Under the pieces are notes generated by a model. That model searched no databases, was not told the DNA's origin, and saw only the letters and a program-made list of their open reading frames with translations. A stretch of 64,000 nt of DNA from Lachnospiraceae bacterium GAM79 (GTDB taxonomy: Bacteria; Bacillota; Clostridia; Lachnospirales; Lachnospiraceae), in contig CP085928.1 of the NCBI GenBank assembly GCA_020735665.1, forward strand, positions 1,006,001 to 1,070,000, given 5' to 3'. Positions 8,200-17,134 of the stretch are shown in pieces. Both the position numbers and the translations under genes were made by a program. Each line of letters starts with the position of its first letter. Position 1 is the first letter of the stretch.

Positions 8200-9387
8200 A
8201 TGAGTGATTTGGTCTATCTTGATCATGCGGCAACAACGGCAGTTCATCCGGATGTTTTAAAAGAAATGCTGCCATATTTTACAGATAAATTCGGAAATCC
8301 GTCCAGTGTTTATGGATTTGCGGCAAATAATAAAAATAAATTGACAGAGGCAAGAGAGACGATAGCCGGAGTTCTTGGTGTAAAACCGGAAGAAATTTAT
8401 TTTACGGCAGGTGGGTCTGAGTCCGATAACTGGGCGTTAAAATGTACGGCAGAAGCCTATGGAGTACATGGGGGACATATCATTACGACTAAGATTGAGC
8501 ATCATGCGATCCTGCATACCTGTAAGTATCTGGAGAATAGAGGGTATGATGTAACGTATCTGGATGTAGATGAAAATGGATTGGTTGATCTGAATATACT
8601 TGAGGCAGCCATCCGGCCGGACACCTTTCTGATCTCGATCATGTTTGCAAATAATGAGATTGGAACGATTGAACCAATAAAAGAAATCGGAGAGATCGCA
8701 CACAGACACGGTATTTTGTTTCATACGGATGCAGTTCAGGCATTTGGACAGATCCCGATTCGCGCAGATGAAATGAATATTGATATGTTAAGTGCGAGCG
8801 GACATAAGTTTAACGGACCAAAGGGAATTGGTTTTTTATATATCAAAAAAGGCTTAAAGTTAAAGAGCTTTATTCATGGTGGCCAGCAGGAGCGAGGACG
8901 CAGAGCCGGTACAGAAAATGTACCGGGAATCGTAGGTATTGCAAAAGCGTGTGAGATCGCAATGGCAGAAATGGAAGAACGGATGAAAAAGGAGACGGAG
9001 CTCAGAGATTATCTGATCGAACGGATATTGAAGGAAATCCCGTATACCAGACTGAATGGACATTCAAAGAAACGACTGCCAAATAATGTAAATATCAGCT
9101 TTCAGTTCGTGGAGGGAGAATCCATTCTGATCATGCTAGACATGGCGGGTATCTGTGCATCCAGTGGCTCTGCCTGCACATCGGGTTCTGTTGATCCTTC
9201 TCATGTGTTGCTTGCGATCGGACTTCCGCATGAGATTGCGCACGGTTCTCTGAGGCTAACCCTTGGATATGAGAATACGAAAGAAGAAATGGATATGGTT
9301 GTCGATAATCTGAAACGGATCATTACAAATCTTCGGAATATGTCACCTTTATATGAGGATTTTGTCAAGAAAAATCATATACAGTAA
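8200..9387 (+). CDS. nifS: Cysteine desulfurase
   Basis: PLP enzyme that takes sulfur from cysteine as a persulfide for Fe-S clusters and tRNA thiolation. The 395-aa class V aminotransferase shows His101 stacking residue (KIEHHAIL), Asp177 (HTDAVQAFG), the PLP lysine Lys203 (SASGHKFNGPKG) and the active-site Cys326 in SSGSACTSG. The long IscS/NifS-type active-site loop is intact. GAAGGAAAAGAA precedes the ATG. It is followed by the scaffold gene (9487) and by mnmA (10003), a recipient of this sulfur. NifS versus IscS naming is a matter of convention. Confidence 0.94.
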   Translation: MSDLVYLDHAATTAVHPDVLKEMLPYFTDKFGNPSSVYGFAANNKNKLTEARETIAGVLGVKPEEIYFTAGGSESDNWALKCTAEAYGVHGGHIITTKIEHHAILHTCKYLENRGYDVTYLDVDENGLVDLNILEAAIRPDTFLISIMFANNEIGTIEPIKEIGEIAHRHGILFHTDAVQAFGQIPIRADEMNIDMLSASGHKFNGPKGIGFLYIKKGLKLKSFIHGGQQERGRRAGTENVPGIVGIAKACEIAMAEMEERMKKETELRDYLIERILKEIPYTRLNGHSKKRLPNNVNISFQFVEGESILIMLDMAGICASSGSACTSGSVDPSHVLLAIGLPHEIAHGSLRLTLGYENTKEEMDMVVDNLKRIITNLRNMSPLYEDFVKKNHIQ

Positions 9388-9486
9388 GATTGTTAGAAAT
9401 GAAAGATCAGATTCGGTCGGAGTGAATATAAGAATGCAATTGTGAAATGCGTGAGATAAAACGCCCCAAGTGTGAAGGAGAAAGAT

Positions 9487-9927
9487 ATGTACAGTGATAA
9501 AGTGATCGATCATTTCCAGAATCCAAGAAATGTCGGAGAGATTGAGGATGCCTCCGGTGTCGGTACGGTTGGAAATGCTAAATGCGGGGATATGATGCGG
9601 TTGTATCTGAAGATTAATGAGGAACAGGTGATCATAGACTGCAAATTTAAGACCTATGGGTGTGGAGCTGCAGTAGCATCCAGTTCCATGGCAACGGAGA
9701 TGATCAAAGGAAAAACAGTTGCTGAGGCAATGAAGCTTACAAATAAAGCAGTTATGGAAGCATTGGATGGGCTTCCACCGGAAAAAGAACATTGTTCCCT
9801 GCTTGCAGAAGAAACACTGCATGCAGCTTTGTGGGACTATGCAGAAAAACATGGAATCAAGATTCCGGGACGTGTAAGACCGGTACAGGATATTGAAGAC
9901 CGGATGGTGAGAGAACTGGAAGATTAA
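9487..9927 (+). CDS. nifU: Iron-sulfur cluster assembly scaffold (NifU/IscU-like)
   Basis: Scaffold on which new Fe-S clusters are built from sulfur supplied by the adjacent desulfurase. The ATG at 9487 is chosen over the upstream GTG (9472) because AAGGAG at 9475-9480 is well placed and the family N-terminus MYSDKVIDHFQNPRN follows. The 146-aa product is a NifU_N domain with the three cluster-ligand cysteines Cys33 (AKCGD), Cys59 (YGCGA) and Cys103 (EHCSL), plus Asp35. It has no ferredoxin-like or C-terminal Nfu domain. Confidence 0.92.
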   Translation: MYSDKVIDHFQNPRNVGEIEDASGVGTVGNAKCGDMMRLYLKINEEQVIIDCKFKTYGCGAAVASSSMATEMIKGKTVAEAMKLTNKAVMEALDGLPPEKEHCSLLAEETLHAALWDYAEKHGIKIPGRVRPVQDIEDRMVRELED

Positions 9928-10002
9928 ACAGTATTTGTATACTTGACAGCCGGAGAAATCCGGTTCTATACTGCAAGCAGGAATTGCAGGAAGGAAGATA
10001 AG

Positions 10003-11091
10003 ATGGATAAAAAGACAGTATGTGTCGGTATGTCAGGAGGCGTGGATTCTTCTGTAGCCGCATATCTTTTAAAAGAACAGGGATATAACGTGATTGGTGT
10101 GACTATGCAGATCTGGCAGGATGAGGATGCAGATCAGATCAGTGAGCATGGCGGCTGCTGTGGCTTGTCGGCGGTAGATGATGCGAGAAGAGTAGCTGCA
10201 CAGCTTGAGATTCCTTATTATGTAATGAACTTTAAAGAGGATTTCCGAAAATACGTCATTGACTATTTTGTAGATGAATACCGGAACGGAAGAACTCCGA
10301 ATCCATGTATCGCATGCAACCGGTATGTAAAATGGGAGTCACTGTTAAGAAGGTCTTTAAGTATCGGTGGAGACTATATTGCTACCGGACATTATGCTAG
10401 AGTGGAACAGCTTTCAAGTGGCAGATATACCTTACGCGTGGCAAAAGGAATCGAGAAGGATCAGACCTATGCACTTTATAATCTGACACAGGATCAGTTA
10501 TCAAAGACGTTGATGCCGGTTGGGGAATATAATAAGACACAGATCCGGCAGATTGCCGCAGATATCGGTATCCAGGTAGCAAATAAACCGGACAGTCAGG
10601 ATATCTGTTTTGTACCGGATGGTGATTATGCCGGATATCTGGAACGGGAAGAGGGCTTAAAGGCAGTACCTGGAAATTTTGTAGATATGAATGGAAAAGT
10701 CCTTGGTACACATAAAGGTATAATCCATTATACGATCGGACAACGGAAGGGACTTGGACTTGCAATGGGACACCCGGTATTTGTTGTGGATATTATCCCG
10801 GAGACAAATGAAGTGGTGATCGGAGAAAATGCAGATACATTTTCAAAAGAACTGATCGCAGATAAAACGAACTTTATGTCTGTCGAGCGGCCGGAAGATG
10901 GGATGCAGGTGATCGGAAAGATCCGGTATGCACATAAGGGCGCGCCATGCAGGATCTACATGTTGGATGCTGACAGGGTCCGGGTTGTATTTGATGAACC
11001 GGTCCGGGCAGCGACCAAAGGACAGGCGGTTGTCTTTTATGAAGATGACCATATTGTCGGAGGCGGTACAATAAAAGAGATCATACGATAG
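10003..11091 (+). CDS. mnmA: tRNA-specific 2-thiouridylase
   Basis: Adds sulfur to U34 of tRNAs for Lys, Glu and Gln. The 362-aa form from ATG 10003 has AGGAAG upstream and begins MDKKTVCVGMSGGVDSS, with the ATP-binding PP-loop at residues 10-17. The catalytic cysteine Cys102 (NPCIACN) and the persulfide cysteine Cys202 (QDICFVPDG) sit where they do in E. coli MnmA. A C-terminal beta-barrel follows. Genomic linkage to the desulfurase gives a local sulfur donor-acceptor set. The gene is convergent with the PHP gene across a large foldback element. Confidence 0.95.
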   Translation: MDKKTVCVGMSGGVDSSVAAYLLKEQGYNVIGVTMQIWQDEDADQISEHGGCCGLSAVDDARRVAAQLEIPYYVMNFKEDFRKYVIDYFVDEYRNGRTPNPCIACNRYVKWESLLRRSLSIGGDYIATGHYARVEQLSSGRYTLRVAKGIEKDQTYALYNLTQDQLSKTLMPVGEYNKTQIRQIAADIGIQVANKPDSQDICFVPDGDYAGYLEREEGLKAVPGNFVDMNGKVLGTHKGIIHYTIGQRKGLGLAMGHPVFVVDIIPETNEVVIGENADTFSKELIADKTNFMSVERPEDGMQVIGKIRYAHKGAPCRIYMLDADRVRVVFDEPVRAATKGQAVVFYEDDHIVGGGTIKEIIR

Positions 11092-11100
11092 GAATAAAAA

Positions 11101-11320
11101 TGACGCTGGTGTGGATGCTATTATTTAAAAAATTATTATTGTTCTGCCACATACTCACCTATTATTACGCAAGACACTTCCGTTCTAGTCCTCGTGCAGC
11201 GGTTCTAAGCTCGCCACAAAGTGGCTTGCTAAGTACCGGCCTCGGACAAGGCTTGCTCCATAATAGTGAATATGTGGTAGAACAGCAAGATTTTTTGTAA
11301 TAGCATCCACACCAGCGTCA
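11101..11320. repeat. 220-bp foldback element between convergent genes
   Basis: The outer 23 bases are a perfect inverted repeat (11101-11123 with 11298-11320, starting TGACGCTGGTGTGG). Pairing continues imperfectly inward through GTTCTGCCACAT/ATGTGGTAGAAC and GGTTCTAAGC.CGCCAC/GTGGCTTGCTAAGTACC to a tip GCCAC-AAA-GTGGC at 11213-11225. The whole element can thus form one long hairpin. It contains no supported coding sequence. It lies between the stops of mnmA and the PHP gene, so it could be a MITE-like element or a two-way terminator or structured RNA. No clear target duplication was seen. Confidence 0.8.
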
Positions 11321-11322
11321 CT

Positions 11323-12138
11323 TTATAATTTATGAAATACAGGCTGCATCTGTTCAAAGGTGCAGTAATAGCGGAAACCTGTGGCGGTCAGAATGTCTCT
11401 GGCATAGGTTTCAAAGTCATAGCCAATGTATTTTGGAATATGTGCATCGCTTCCGACAGTGATGATCTCACCACCTAACTCCTTGTAGAGTTTAAGAATA
11501 GACGGATGAGGATGTGCATAAGTCATGTTTTTATACAGGCTTCCGGTATTGATCTCGATGCCCTTCCCATGTTCGATGATTGTTTTCAGAATTGCTTCAA
11601 AGACATCTGCATAATCAGAAAAGCGGAAGGCTGCTTCGCCGGATGGACAATAACGGACGGCATAGTCCAGATGGCCGTATATGGAATAATTATCAAAGGT
11701 CTGCACATTTGCAAGAATGGATTCAAAATATTCCAGTAGTGCTTCTTTTTCCGAACGTCCTTCATAGTAAGCGGGATAGTAGGGATCTTTGCCATATACA
11801 AGATGAGAGGACCCTATAATAAAGTCAAAATCATGATATTTATCTGTGTAAGCAATGATCTTGTCTGCGATATGAGACATCAGACCGAGTTCGATGCCGA
11901 GGTGGATCGTAAGTTTGTCTTTGTACTGTTCCTGCAACTTTCTTACAGCAGAAATATATCGGTCTGTATCTAACAGAAAGGTATGGCCTTCCTCGTCTTT
12001 TGGATAATCAATATCATGATGATCTGTAATGCAGATCTCAGACATACCAAGATGAATTGCCTGTTCAGCAATATCTGTAAGTCCTGTTTCAGAATCATCG
12101 GAGAATCCGGAATGTAAATGATGATCGCAAAGCTTCAT
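11323..12138 (-). CDS. PHP-domain phosphatase, histidinol-phosphatase (HisJ) family
   Basis: Metal-dependent phosphoesterase of the polymerase-and-histidinol-phosphatase superfamily. The ATG at 12138 (complement) is chosen because AGGAGG lies just upstream, giving 271 aa rather than the 313-aa open frame. Metal-ligand motifs are the N-terminal CDHHLHSGFSDD (His7 and His9), ICITDHHDIDYP, FIIGSSHLVYG and, near the C-terminus, ITVGSDAH. No other histidine-biosynthesis gene is near, so the substrate may be histidinol phosphate or another small phosphate ester. It is a single-gene unit. Confidence 0.85.
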   Translation of the reverse strand: MKLCDHHLHSGFSDDSETGLTDIAEQAIHLGMSEICITDHHDIDYPKDEEGHTFLLDTDRYISAVRKLQEQYKDKLTIHLGIELGLMSHIADKIIAYTDKYHDFDFIIGSSHLVYGKDPYYPAYYEGRSEKEALLEYFESILANVQTFDNYSIYGHLDYAVRYCPSGEAAFRFSDYADVFEAILKTIIEHGKGIEINTGSLYKNMTYAHPHPSILKLYKELGGEIITVGSDAHIPKYIGYDFETYARDILTATGFRYYCTFEQMQPVFHKL

Positions 12139-12437
12139 ATGTAAAACCTCCTGTTGACTGCAGATGTTGTGAAAATTAATGTTATTATAGCACGTTAGAA
12201 AATAAAACACAGCTACAGGGACTGAAAAAATAGTGAAGAAGAGCCGAAGATAAGAAGAAATCATACAAAAGAAGCATATATTGGTAACACAAGAATCATG
12301 TGTGAAATATCTCGAAATACGGGTTTAATGGTTGCAATAAATATGAAAATATCATAAAAAGTTGATTCTTTGTACATTTTGCAATATAGTGTTTGTTTAT
12401 TTTTGCGTGAATTGGACAATTTTTTTTTGAGAAAGAC

Positions 12438-12466
12438 TTGAAATTTACACACAAATTAGGTATGAT
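12438..12466 (+). promoter_or_regulatory. Sigma-A promoter of gap
   Basis: TTGAAA (12438-12443), a 17-bp spacer and TATGAT (12461-12466). It leaves an approximately 80-base leader with a small hairpin (ACTGC/GCAGT near 12493-12507) before the gap RBS. The rest of the 12139-12437 gap is AT-rich, and nothing else is supported in it. Confidence 0.75.
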
Positions 12467-12553
12467 TTTGTTGTGTGAATAGCACGATTAATTACTGCGC
12501 TTTGCAGTATATTATAAATACTTTTATTATTCAAAACTTAGGAGGAATAAAAA

Positions 12554-13591
12554 ATGGCAGTAAAAGTAGCAATCAATGGTTTTGGACGTATTGGTCGTCT
12601 CGCATTCAGACAGATGTTCGGAGCAGAAGGATATGAAGTTGTTGCAATCAACGATTTAACAAAGCCTTCAATGCTTGCAGATCTTCTCAAGTACGATACA
12701 GCACAGGGTGGTTACTGTGGTAAGATTGGTGAGAACCTTCATACAGTTTCAGCTGATGATGAGGCTAACACAATCACAGTTGATGGTAAGACACTTACAA
12801 TCTACAAGGAAGCAGATGCAAACAATCTTCCTTGGGGTAAGATCGGTGTTGACGTAGTTCTTGAGTGTACTGGTTTCTACTGCTCAAAGGAAAAGTCAAT
12901 GGCTCATATCAATGCAGGTGCTAAGAAGGTTGTTATCTCAGCTCCAGCAGGAAATGATCTTAAGACTATCGTATTCTCAGTTAACCAGGATACATTAACA
13001 GCAGATGATCAGATCATCTCAGCTGCTTCATGTACAACAAACTGTCTTGCACCAATGGCTAAGGCTCTTAATGATTATGCTCCAATCCAGTCAGGTATCA
13101 TGTCAACAATCCACGCTTACACAGGCGATCAGATGATTCTTGACGGACCACACAGAAAGGGCGACTTAAGAAGAGCAAGAGCAGGTGCTGCTAATATCGT
13201 TCCTAACTCAACAGGTGCTGCTAAGGCTATCGGTCTTGTTATCCCAGAGTTAAATGGTAAGTTAATCGGATCAGCTCAGAGAGTTCCAGTTCCAACAGGT
13301 TCAACAACAATCCTTACAGCAGTTGTTAAGGGTGCTGACGTAACAGTTGATGGAATCAACGCTGCAATGAAGGCTGCTGCATCAGAGTCATTCGGTTACA
13401 ACACAGATCCTATCGTTTCATCAGATGTAATCGGTATGAGATATGGTTCATTATTTGATTCAACTCAGACAATGGTATCAAAGATCGCTGATGACTTATA
13501 TGAGGTTCAGGTTGTATCATGGTATGATAATGAGAACTCATACACAAGCCAGATGGTTAGAACAATTAAGTACTTCGCAGAGTTAGCATAA
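12554..13591 (+). CDS. gap: Glyceraldehyde-3-phosphate dehydrogenase
   Basis: Oxidises glyceraldehyde 3-phosphate to 1,3-bisphosphoglycerate with NAD+. The 345-aa protein has INGFGRIGR (residues 7-15), Asp34 for NAD+ preference, the catalytic Cys160 in [12 protein letters not shown] and His187 in [16 protein letters not shown] precedes the ATG. Codon use is extremely biased (GGT, TCA, CTT, ATC), marking it as one of the most highly expressed genes in the window. A terminator separates it from pgk, so gap can be made in excess of the downstream glycolytic genes. Confidence 0.97.
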   Translation: MAVKVAINGFGRIGRLAFRQMFGAEGYEVVAINDLTKPSMLADLLKYDTAQGGYCGKIGENLHTVSADDEANTITVDGKTLTIYKEADANNLPWGKIGVDVVLECTGFYCSKEKSMAHINAGAKKVVISAPAGNDLKTIVFSVNQDTLTADDQIISAASCTTNCLAPMAKALNDYAPIQSGIMSTIHAYTGDQMILDGPHRKGDLRRARAGAANIVPNSTGAAKAIGLVIPELNGKLIGSAQRVPVPTGSTTILTAVVKGADVTVDGINAAMKAAASESFGYNTDPIVSSDVIGMRYGSLFDSTQTMVSKIADDLYEVQVVSWYDNENSYTSQMVRTIKYFAELA

Positions 13592-13630
13592 TTGACTGAC
13601 AAATTGTAGTAATTAATTTGACCTTACAAG

Positions 13631-13668
13631 GGGTCCGGTCTTCATGGACCGGACCCTATATTTCTTTT
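13631..13668 (+). terminator. Terminator after gap
   Basis: A perfect 10-bp stem (GGGTCCGGTC at 13631-13640 with GACCGGACCC at 13647-13656) followed by TATATTTCTTTT. Strong intrinsic terminator between gap and pgk. Confidence 0.88.
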
Positions 13669-13736
13669 ACGGAGATGTATTTGCACTCTGTACAAATATG
13701 AAGATAAAAGTATAAAAATCAGGAGGTTTAATAGTA

Positions 13737-14948
13737 ATGTCATTAAACAAAAAATCAGTAGATGATATTAATGTAAAGGGACAGCGTGTCCTTTGCAGAT
13801 GTGACTTTAATGTACCATTAAAGGAAGGTAAGATCACAGACGAGAATCGTCTTGTAGCAGCACTTCCTACAATCAAGAAATTAATTGCTGATGGTGGAAA
13901 GGTTATTCTTTGCTCACACCTTGGCAAGGTTAAGACAGAAGAAGACAAGAAGACAAAGACTCTTGCACCGGTTGCGGTAAGACTTTCAGAGCTTCTTGGA
14001 CAGGAAGTTAAGTTTGTTGCTGAGCCTGAAGTTGTTGGACCAAAGGTAAGAGAAGCTGTAGCAGCTATGAAAGATGGCGAAGTTATCTTACTTGAGAACA
14101 CACGTTTCAGACCGGAAGAGACAAAGAACGGTGAAGCATTCTCTAAGGATCTTGCTTCTATCTGTGATGTATTTGTAAATGATGCATTTGGTACAGCTCA
14201 CAGAGCACACTGCTCAAATGTAGGTGTTGCAGGTCTTGTTGATACAGCAGTTGTTGGATACTTAATGCAGAAGGAGATCGACTTCCTTGGAAATGCGGTA
14301 GAGAATCCGGTAAGACCATTCGTAGCTATCCTTGGTGGAGCAAAAGTTGCAGACAAGTTAAATGTTATCTCTAACTTACTTGAGAAGTGCGATACACTGA
14401 TCATCGGTGGTGGTATGGCGTATACATTCTTAAAGGCAAAGGGATATGAGATCGGTAAATCATTAGTTGACGAGTCTAAGATCGACTACTGTAAGGAAAT
14501 GATGGAAAAGGCTGAGAAGCTTGGTAAGAAGTTATTACTTCCGGTTGATTCCGTTATGATCGACGATTTCCCTAATCCGATCGATGCTCCGGTTGAGACA
14601 GAGATCTTTGATGCAGACAAGATGTCAGCAGACAAAGAGGGCTGTGATATCGGACCTAAGACAATCAAATTATATGCAGATGCTGTTAAGACAGCTAAGA
14701 CAGTTGTATGGAACGGACCTATGGGTGTATTCGAGAATCCTACACTTGCTGCCGGTACAAAGGCTGTAGCTGCTGCTCTTGCTGAGACAGATGCTACAAC
14801 TATCATCGGTGGTGGTGATTCTGCTGCTGCTGTTAACCAGTTAGGATATGGTTCTAAGATGAGCCACATCTCAACAGGTGGTGGAGCTTCCCTTGAATTC
14901 TTAGAGGGTAAGGAACTTCCGGGCGTTGCTGCTGCAAACGACAAATAA
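13737..14948 (+). CDS. pgk: Phosphoglycerate kinase
   Basis: Transfers phosphate from 1,3-bisphosphoglycerate to ADP. The 403-aa protein shows the substrate-binding N-domain (RCDFNVPLK, near residues 21-29, and [11 protein letters not shown]), [11 protein letters not shown] in the hinge region, and the nucleotide-binding NGPMGVFE and GGGDSAAAV in the C-domain. AGGAGG lies about 10 bp upstream of the ATG. tpiA follows after 78 bp with no terminator, so pgk-tpiA are probably cotranscribed. Confidence 0.97.
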   Translation: MSLNKKSVDDINVKGQRVLCRCDFNVPLKEGKITDENRLVAALPTIKKLIADGGKVILCSHLGKVKTEEDKKTKTLAPVAVRLSELLGQEVKFVAEPEVVGPKVREAVAAMKDGEVILLENTRFRPEETKNGEAFSKDLASICDVFVNDAFGTAHRAHCSNVGVAGLVDTAVVGYLMQKEIDFLGNAVENPVRPFVAILGGAKVADKLNVISNLLEKCDTLIIGGGMAYTFLKAKGYEIGKSLVDESKIDYCKEMMEKAEKLGKKLLLPVDSVMIDDFPNPIDAPVETEIFDADKMSADKEGCDIGPKTIKLYADAVKTAKTVVWNGPMGVFENPTLAAGTKAVAAALAETDATTIIGGGDSAAAVNQLGYGSKMSHISTGGGASLEFLEGKELPGVAAANDK

Positions 14949-15026
14949 ATTATGTACATGCTCCATCTGAATCGGATGGAAAAATATGCAGATAATGAAA
15001 ATAATATTTTCAAGGAGATAAAAGAC

Positions 15027-15779
15027 ATGTCAAGAAAGAAAATCATCGCTGGTAACTGGAAGATGAACATGACTCCAAGCCAGGCTGTAAAATTATGTGA
15101 AGAGTTAAAGCCATTAGTTGCAAATGACGACGTAGATGTTGTATACTGCGTACCTGCAATTGATATTGTACCTGTAGTAGAAGCTGTTAAGGGCACAAAT
15201 GTAGAAGTTGGTGCTGAGAATATGTACTTCGAAGAAAAGGGTGCATACACAGGTGAGATTTCAGCAGAAATGTTAGTTGATGCCGGTGTTAAGTATGTCA
15301 TCATCGGACATTCAGAGCGTCGTGACTACTTCAAAGAGTGTGACTGTCTCTTAAATAAGAAAGTTAAGAAGGCATTTGAAGCAGGCCTTACACCTATCCT
15401 TTGCTGTGGTGAGTCATTAGAGCAGAGAGAAATGGGTATCACACTTGACTTCATCCGCCTTCAGATCAAGAGTGATCTGAAAGATATCACAGCAGATCAG
15501 GTTAAGAGCATGGTAATCGCTTACGAGCCGATCTGGGCTATCGGAACAGGCAAGACAGCTACATCCGATCAGGCACAGGAAGTATGTAAGGCAATCCGTG
15601 ACTGCATCGCTGAAGTATATGATACAGACACAGCAGAAGCTGTAAGAATCCAGTATGGTGGATCTATGAACGCCGGTAACGCAGCAGAGCTTCTTGCAAA
15701 GCCTGATATTGATGGTGGTCTTGTAGGTGGTGCTTCACTGAAGGCTGACTTTGGAAAGATTGTAAATTACAATAAGTAA
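15027..15779 (+). CDS. tpiA: Triosephosphate isomerase
   Basis: Interconverts dihydroxyacetone phosphate and glyceraldehyde 3-phosphate. The frame is open from 14952, but ATG 15027 has AAGGAGA upstream and gives the family start [14 protein letters not shown] (250 aa). Catalytic residues are Lys12, His95 (IIGHSERR) and Glu167 ([14 protein letters not shown]). The phosphate-binding loop YGGSMN and GGLVGGASL are present. It is the last gene of the gap-pgk-tpi cluster and is followed by a terminator. Confidence 0.97.
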   Translation: MSRKKIIAGNWKMNMTPSQAVKLCEELKPLVANDDVDVVYCVPAIDIVPVVEAVKGTNVEVGAENMYFEEKGAYTGEISAEMLVDAGVKYVIIGHSERRDYFKECDCLLNKKVKKAFEAGLTPILCCGESLEQREMGITLDFIRLQIKSDLKDITADQVKSMVIAYEPIWAIGTGKTATSDQAQEVCKAIRDCIAEVYDTDTAEAVRIQYGGSMNAGNAAELLAKPDIDGGLVGGASLKADFGKIVNYNK

Positions 15780-15841
15780 TTAATTTTGCAGTAATTTTTG
15801 TAACTCATATATTTGAAATATACAAAGTTAATGCAATAAAG

Positions 15842-15900
15842 ATACCGTAAAATACCAGATGACGACAAAATGTGCACTGTGTATTTTGCGGTATTTTTAT
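15842..15900 (+). terminator. Terminator after tpiA
   Basis: A 14-bp stem with one wobble (ATACCGTAAAATAC at 15842-15855 with GTATTTTGCGGTAT at 15881-15894) and a 25-base loop, followed by a T-rich tract. Confidence 0.8.
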
Positions 15901-15941
15901 TTTAATTGGTAATTCGTGCTAAATGAATAGATTCATACAAT

Positions 15942-15968
15942 GTTTTTGTACATCCCGGCAATCTATAC
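15942..15968. repeat. Left copy of the 27-bp direct repeat flanking the IS
   Basis: Identical to 17033-17059. It ends directly before the TGTAGG terminus of the IS. The following base (T) is shared, so the duplication could be counted as 27 or 28 bp. Confidence 0.85.
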
Positions 15969-17032
15969 TGTAGGTTTGTCAAACATATGTTACACAGATG
16001 CCAGATAATCCTTTAGTACCTGATTTGGAGATTTCCATCCTAATGGACGCATAGGAAAGTTGTTATAATCCCTGCGATTATACACTTTCAACTGTTTGGC
16101 AAAGTCCTCAAAAGAATAAAAAGTATGAGTTGCATAAAAACGCTCATTATCCTTTCGGTGGCTTCTTTCAACTTTCCCGTTATGTCGTGGTGTAAAGGGT
16201 CGTATAACTTTATGGCGAATCCCATGCTGCTTCAGATGCACCTGAAATAGTGTGGGTTTATCACGGTGAGTGGTAAAACGATTTGTAAATTCTGCTCCAT
16301 TATCAGTTTGGATACATTGAATGGGTAACGGAAAGGCTTTCACCAGATGCTCTATAAACATAGCAGAAGAATACGTGTTGTGTTCTTCAAAAGCCTCTAC
16401 GAAACGCCATCTGGAATACTCGTCAATGGCAGTATACTGAAAGAATTGTTTGCCGATGACCTTGGGGTTTTTGAGGCATGCAGAAGGAACAAATTTTACA
16501 TCAACCTGTATGCGTTGTCCCGGATAATCCATCTGTTCGTAAGGCTTTGGAATATATTTAGGATTTGGCGGATGAACTGCCATAATTCCCTGCTTACGGA
16601 GAAATCTGTATAGTCCAGGGATGGAACGGGAGTAACCACGCTGCTTGAGTTTAACCCAAAAGACAACAAGACCGGCATTGGGATTGCGTCTGCGCATATC
16701 AAAGATCAGCTTGATCTCTTCAGGGGTATGTTGGTTTGGATGATGATGGGGTCTGCGAGAGCGGTCACGAAGGGACTCAATAGAACCATCATAACGTCGT
16801 TTCCAACGATAAATGTATTGACGGTTGGTTTTATATTTGATAGCAGCTTTGGTGACACCAAACCTTTCAGCGTATTTGATTAAGGATAGACGATACCGCA
16901 TATCTTGTGTTATAGTAGCCATAGCAGAGAACTCCTTTTTTGTTTTTTTGTTGTGGTGACTAAAATATAACACAAAAGAAGCATCTCTGCTTTTTTTATA
17001 TTCAGTTGTAACACATGTATTGTAATCCTACA
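15969..17032 (-). mobile_element. Insertion sequence with 27-bp flanking direct repeats
   Basis: A 1064-bp element with imperfect terminal inverted repeats starting TGTAGG (15969) and ending CCTACA (17032). Similarity continues about 25 bases inward (TGTTACA in both arms). It holds one transposase gene. Both flanks carry the same 27-bp sequence (15942-15968 and 17033-17059, beginning GTTTTTGTACATCCCGGC), read as a target-site duplication. This is much longer than usual for IS481 elements. Long duplications of about this size are known for the IS1202 group, but family placement needs comparison. The intact frame and exact repeats suggest a recent insertion. Confidence 0.88.
15990..16922 (-). 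CDS. DDE transposase of the IS (IS481/IS1202-like)
   Basis: A 310-aa transposase. ATG 16922 (complement) is chosen over the longer frame from 16973 because GGAG sits about 9 bases upstream. The N-terminal helix-turn-helix region (residues about 1-60, FGVTKAAIKYKTNRQYIYRW) should bind the terminal repeats. The integrase-like core has the DDE triad in QVDVKF, QTDNGAEF and NGKVERSH. The frame is complete and looks active. The stop lies about 21 bp inside the left end of the element. Confidence 0.9.
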   Translation of the reverse strand: MATITQDMRYRLSLIKYAERFGVTKAAIKYKTNRQYIYRWKRRYDGSIESLRDRSRRPHHHPNQHTPEEIKLIFDMRRRNPNAGLVVFWVKLKQRGYSRSIPGLYRFLRKQGIMAVHPPNPKYIPKPYEQMDYPGQRIQVDVKFVPSACLKNPKVIGKQFFQYTAIDEYSRWRFVEAFEEHNTYSSAMFIEHLVKAFPLPIQCIQTDNGAEFTNRFTTHRDKPTLFQVHLKQHGIRHKVIRPFTPRHNGKVERSHRKDNERFYATHTFYSFEDFAKQLKVYNRRDYNNFPMRPLGWKSPNQVLKDYLASV

Positions 17033-17059
17033 GTTTTTGTACATCCCGGCAATCTATAC
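17033..17059. repeat. Right copy of the 27-bp direct repeat flanking the IS
   Basis: Identical to 15942-15968. It ends 4 bp before the -35 box of the ABC-exporter promoter, so the IS landed immediately upstream of that promoter without breaking it. Confidence 0.85.
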
Positions 17060-17063
17060 TTCG

Positions 17064-17092
17064 TTGACGATTATGTTTAACTGTGATATAAT
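17064..17092 (+). promoter_or_regulatory. Sigma-A promoter of the ABC exporter genes
   Basis: TTGACG (17064-17069), a 17-bp spacer and a consensus TATAAT (17087-17092), 43 bp before the ATG at 17135. Confidence 0.85.
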
Positions 17093-17134
17093 TCAAACGA
17101 TTTTTGAACAAATTAAAAGAAAAAGGATGTAAAT

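Noticed and set aside
11100-11300. 66-codon frame inside the 11.1-kb foldback
   Set aside because: It lies wholly in the inverted-repeat structure, has no RBS and has a composition dictated by the repeat.
15942-15968. 27-bp IS target read as a Xer dif site
   Set aside because: It lacks the paired XerC/XerD arms and AT-rich centre expected for Firmicute dif, although some IS1202-group elements are known to sit next to such sites.
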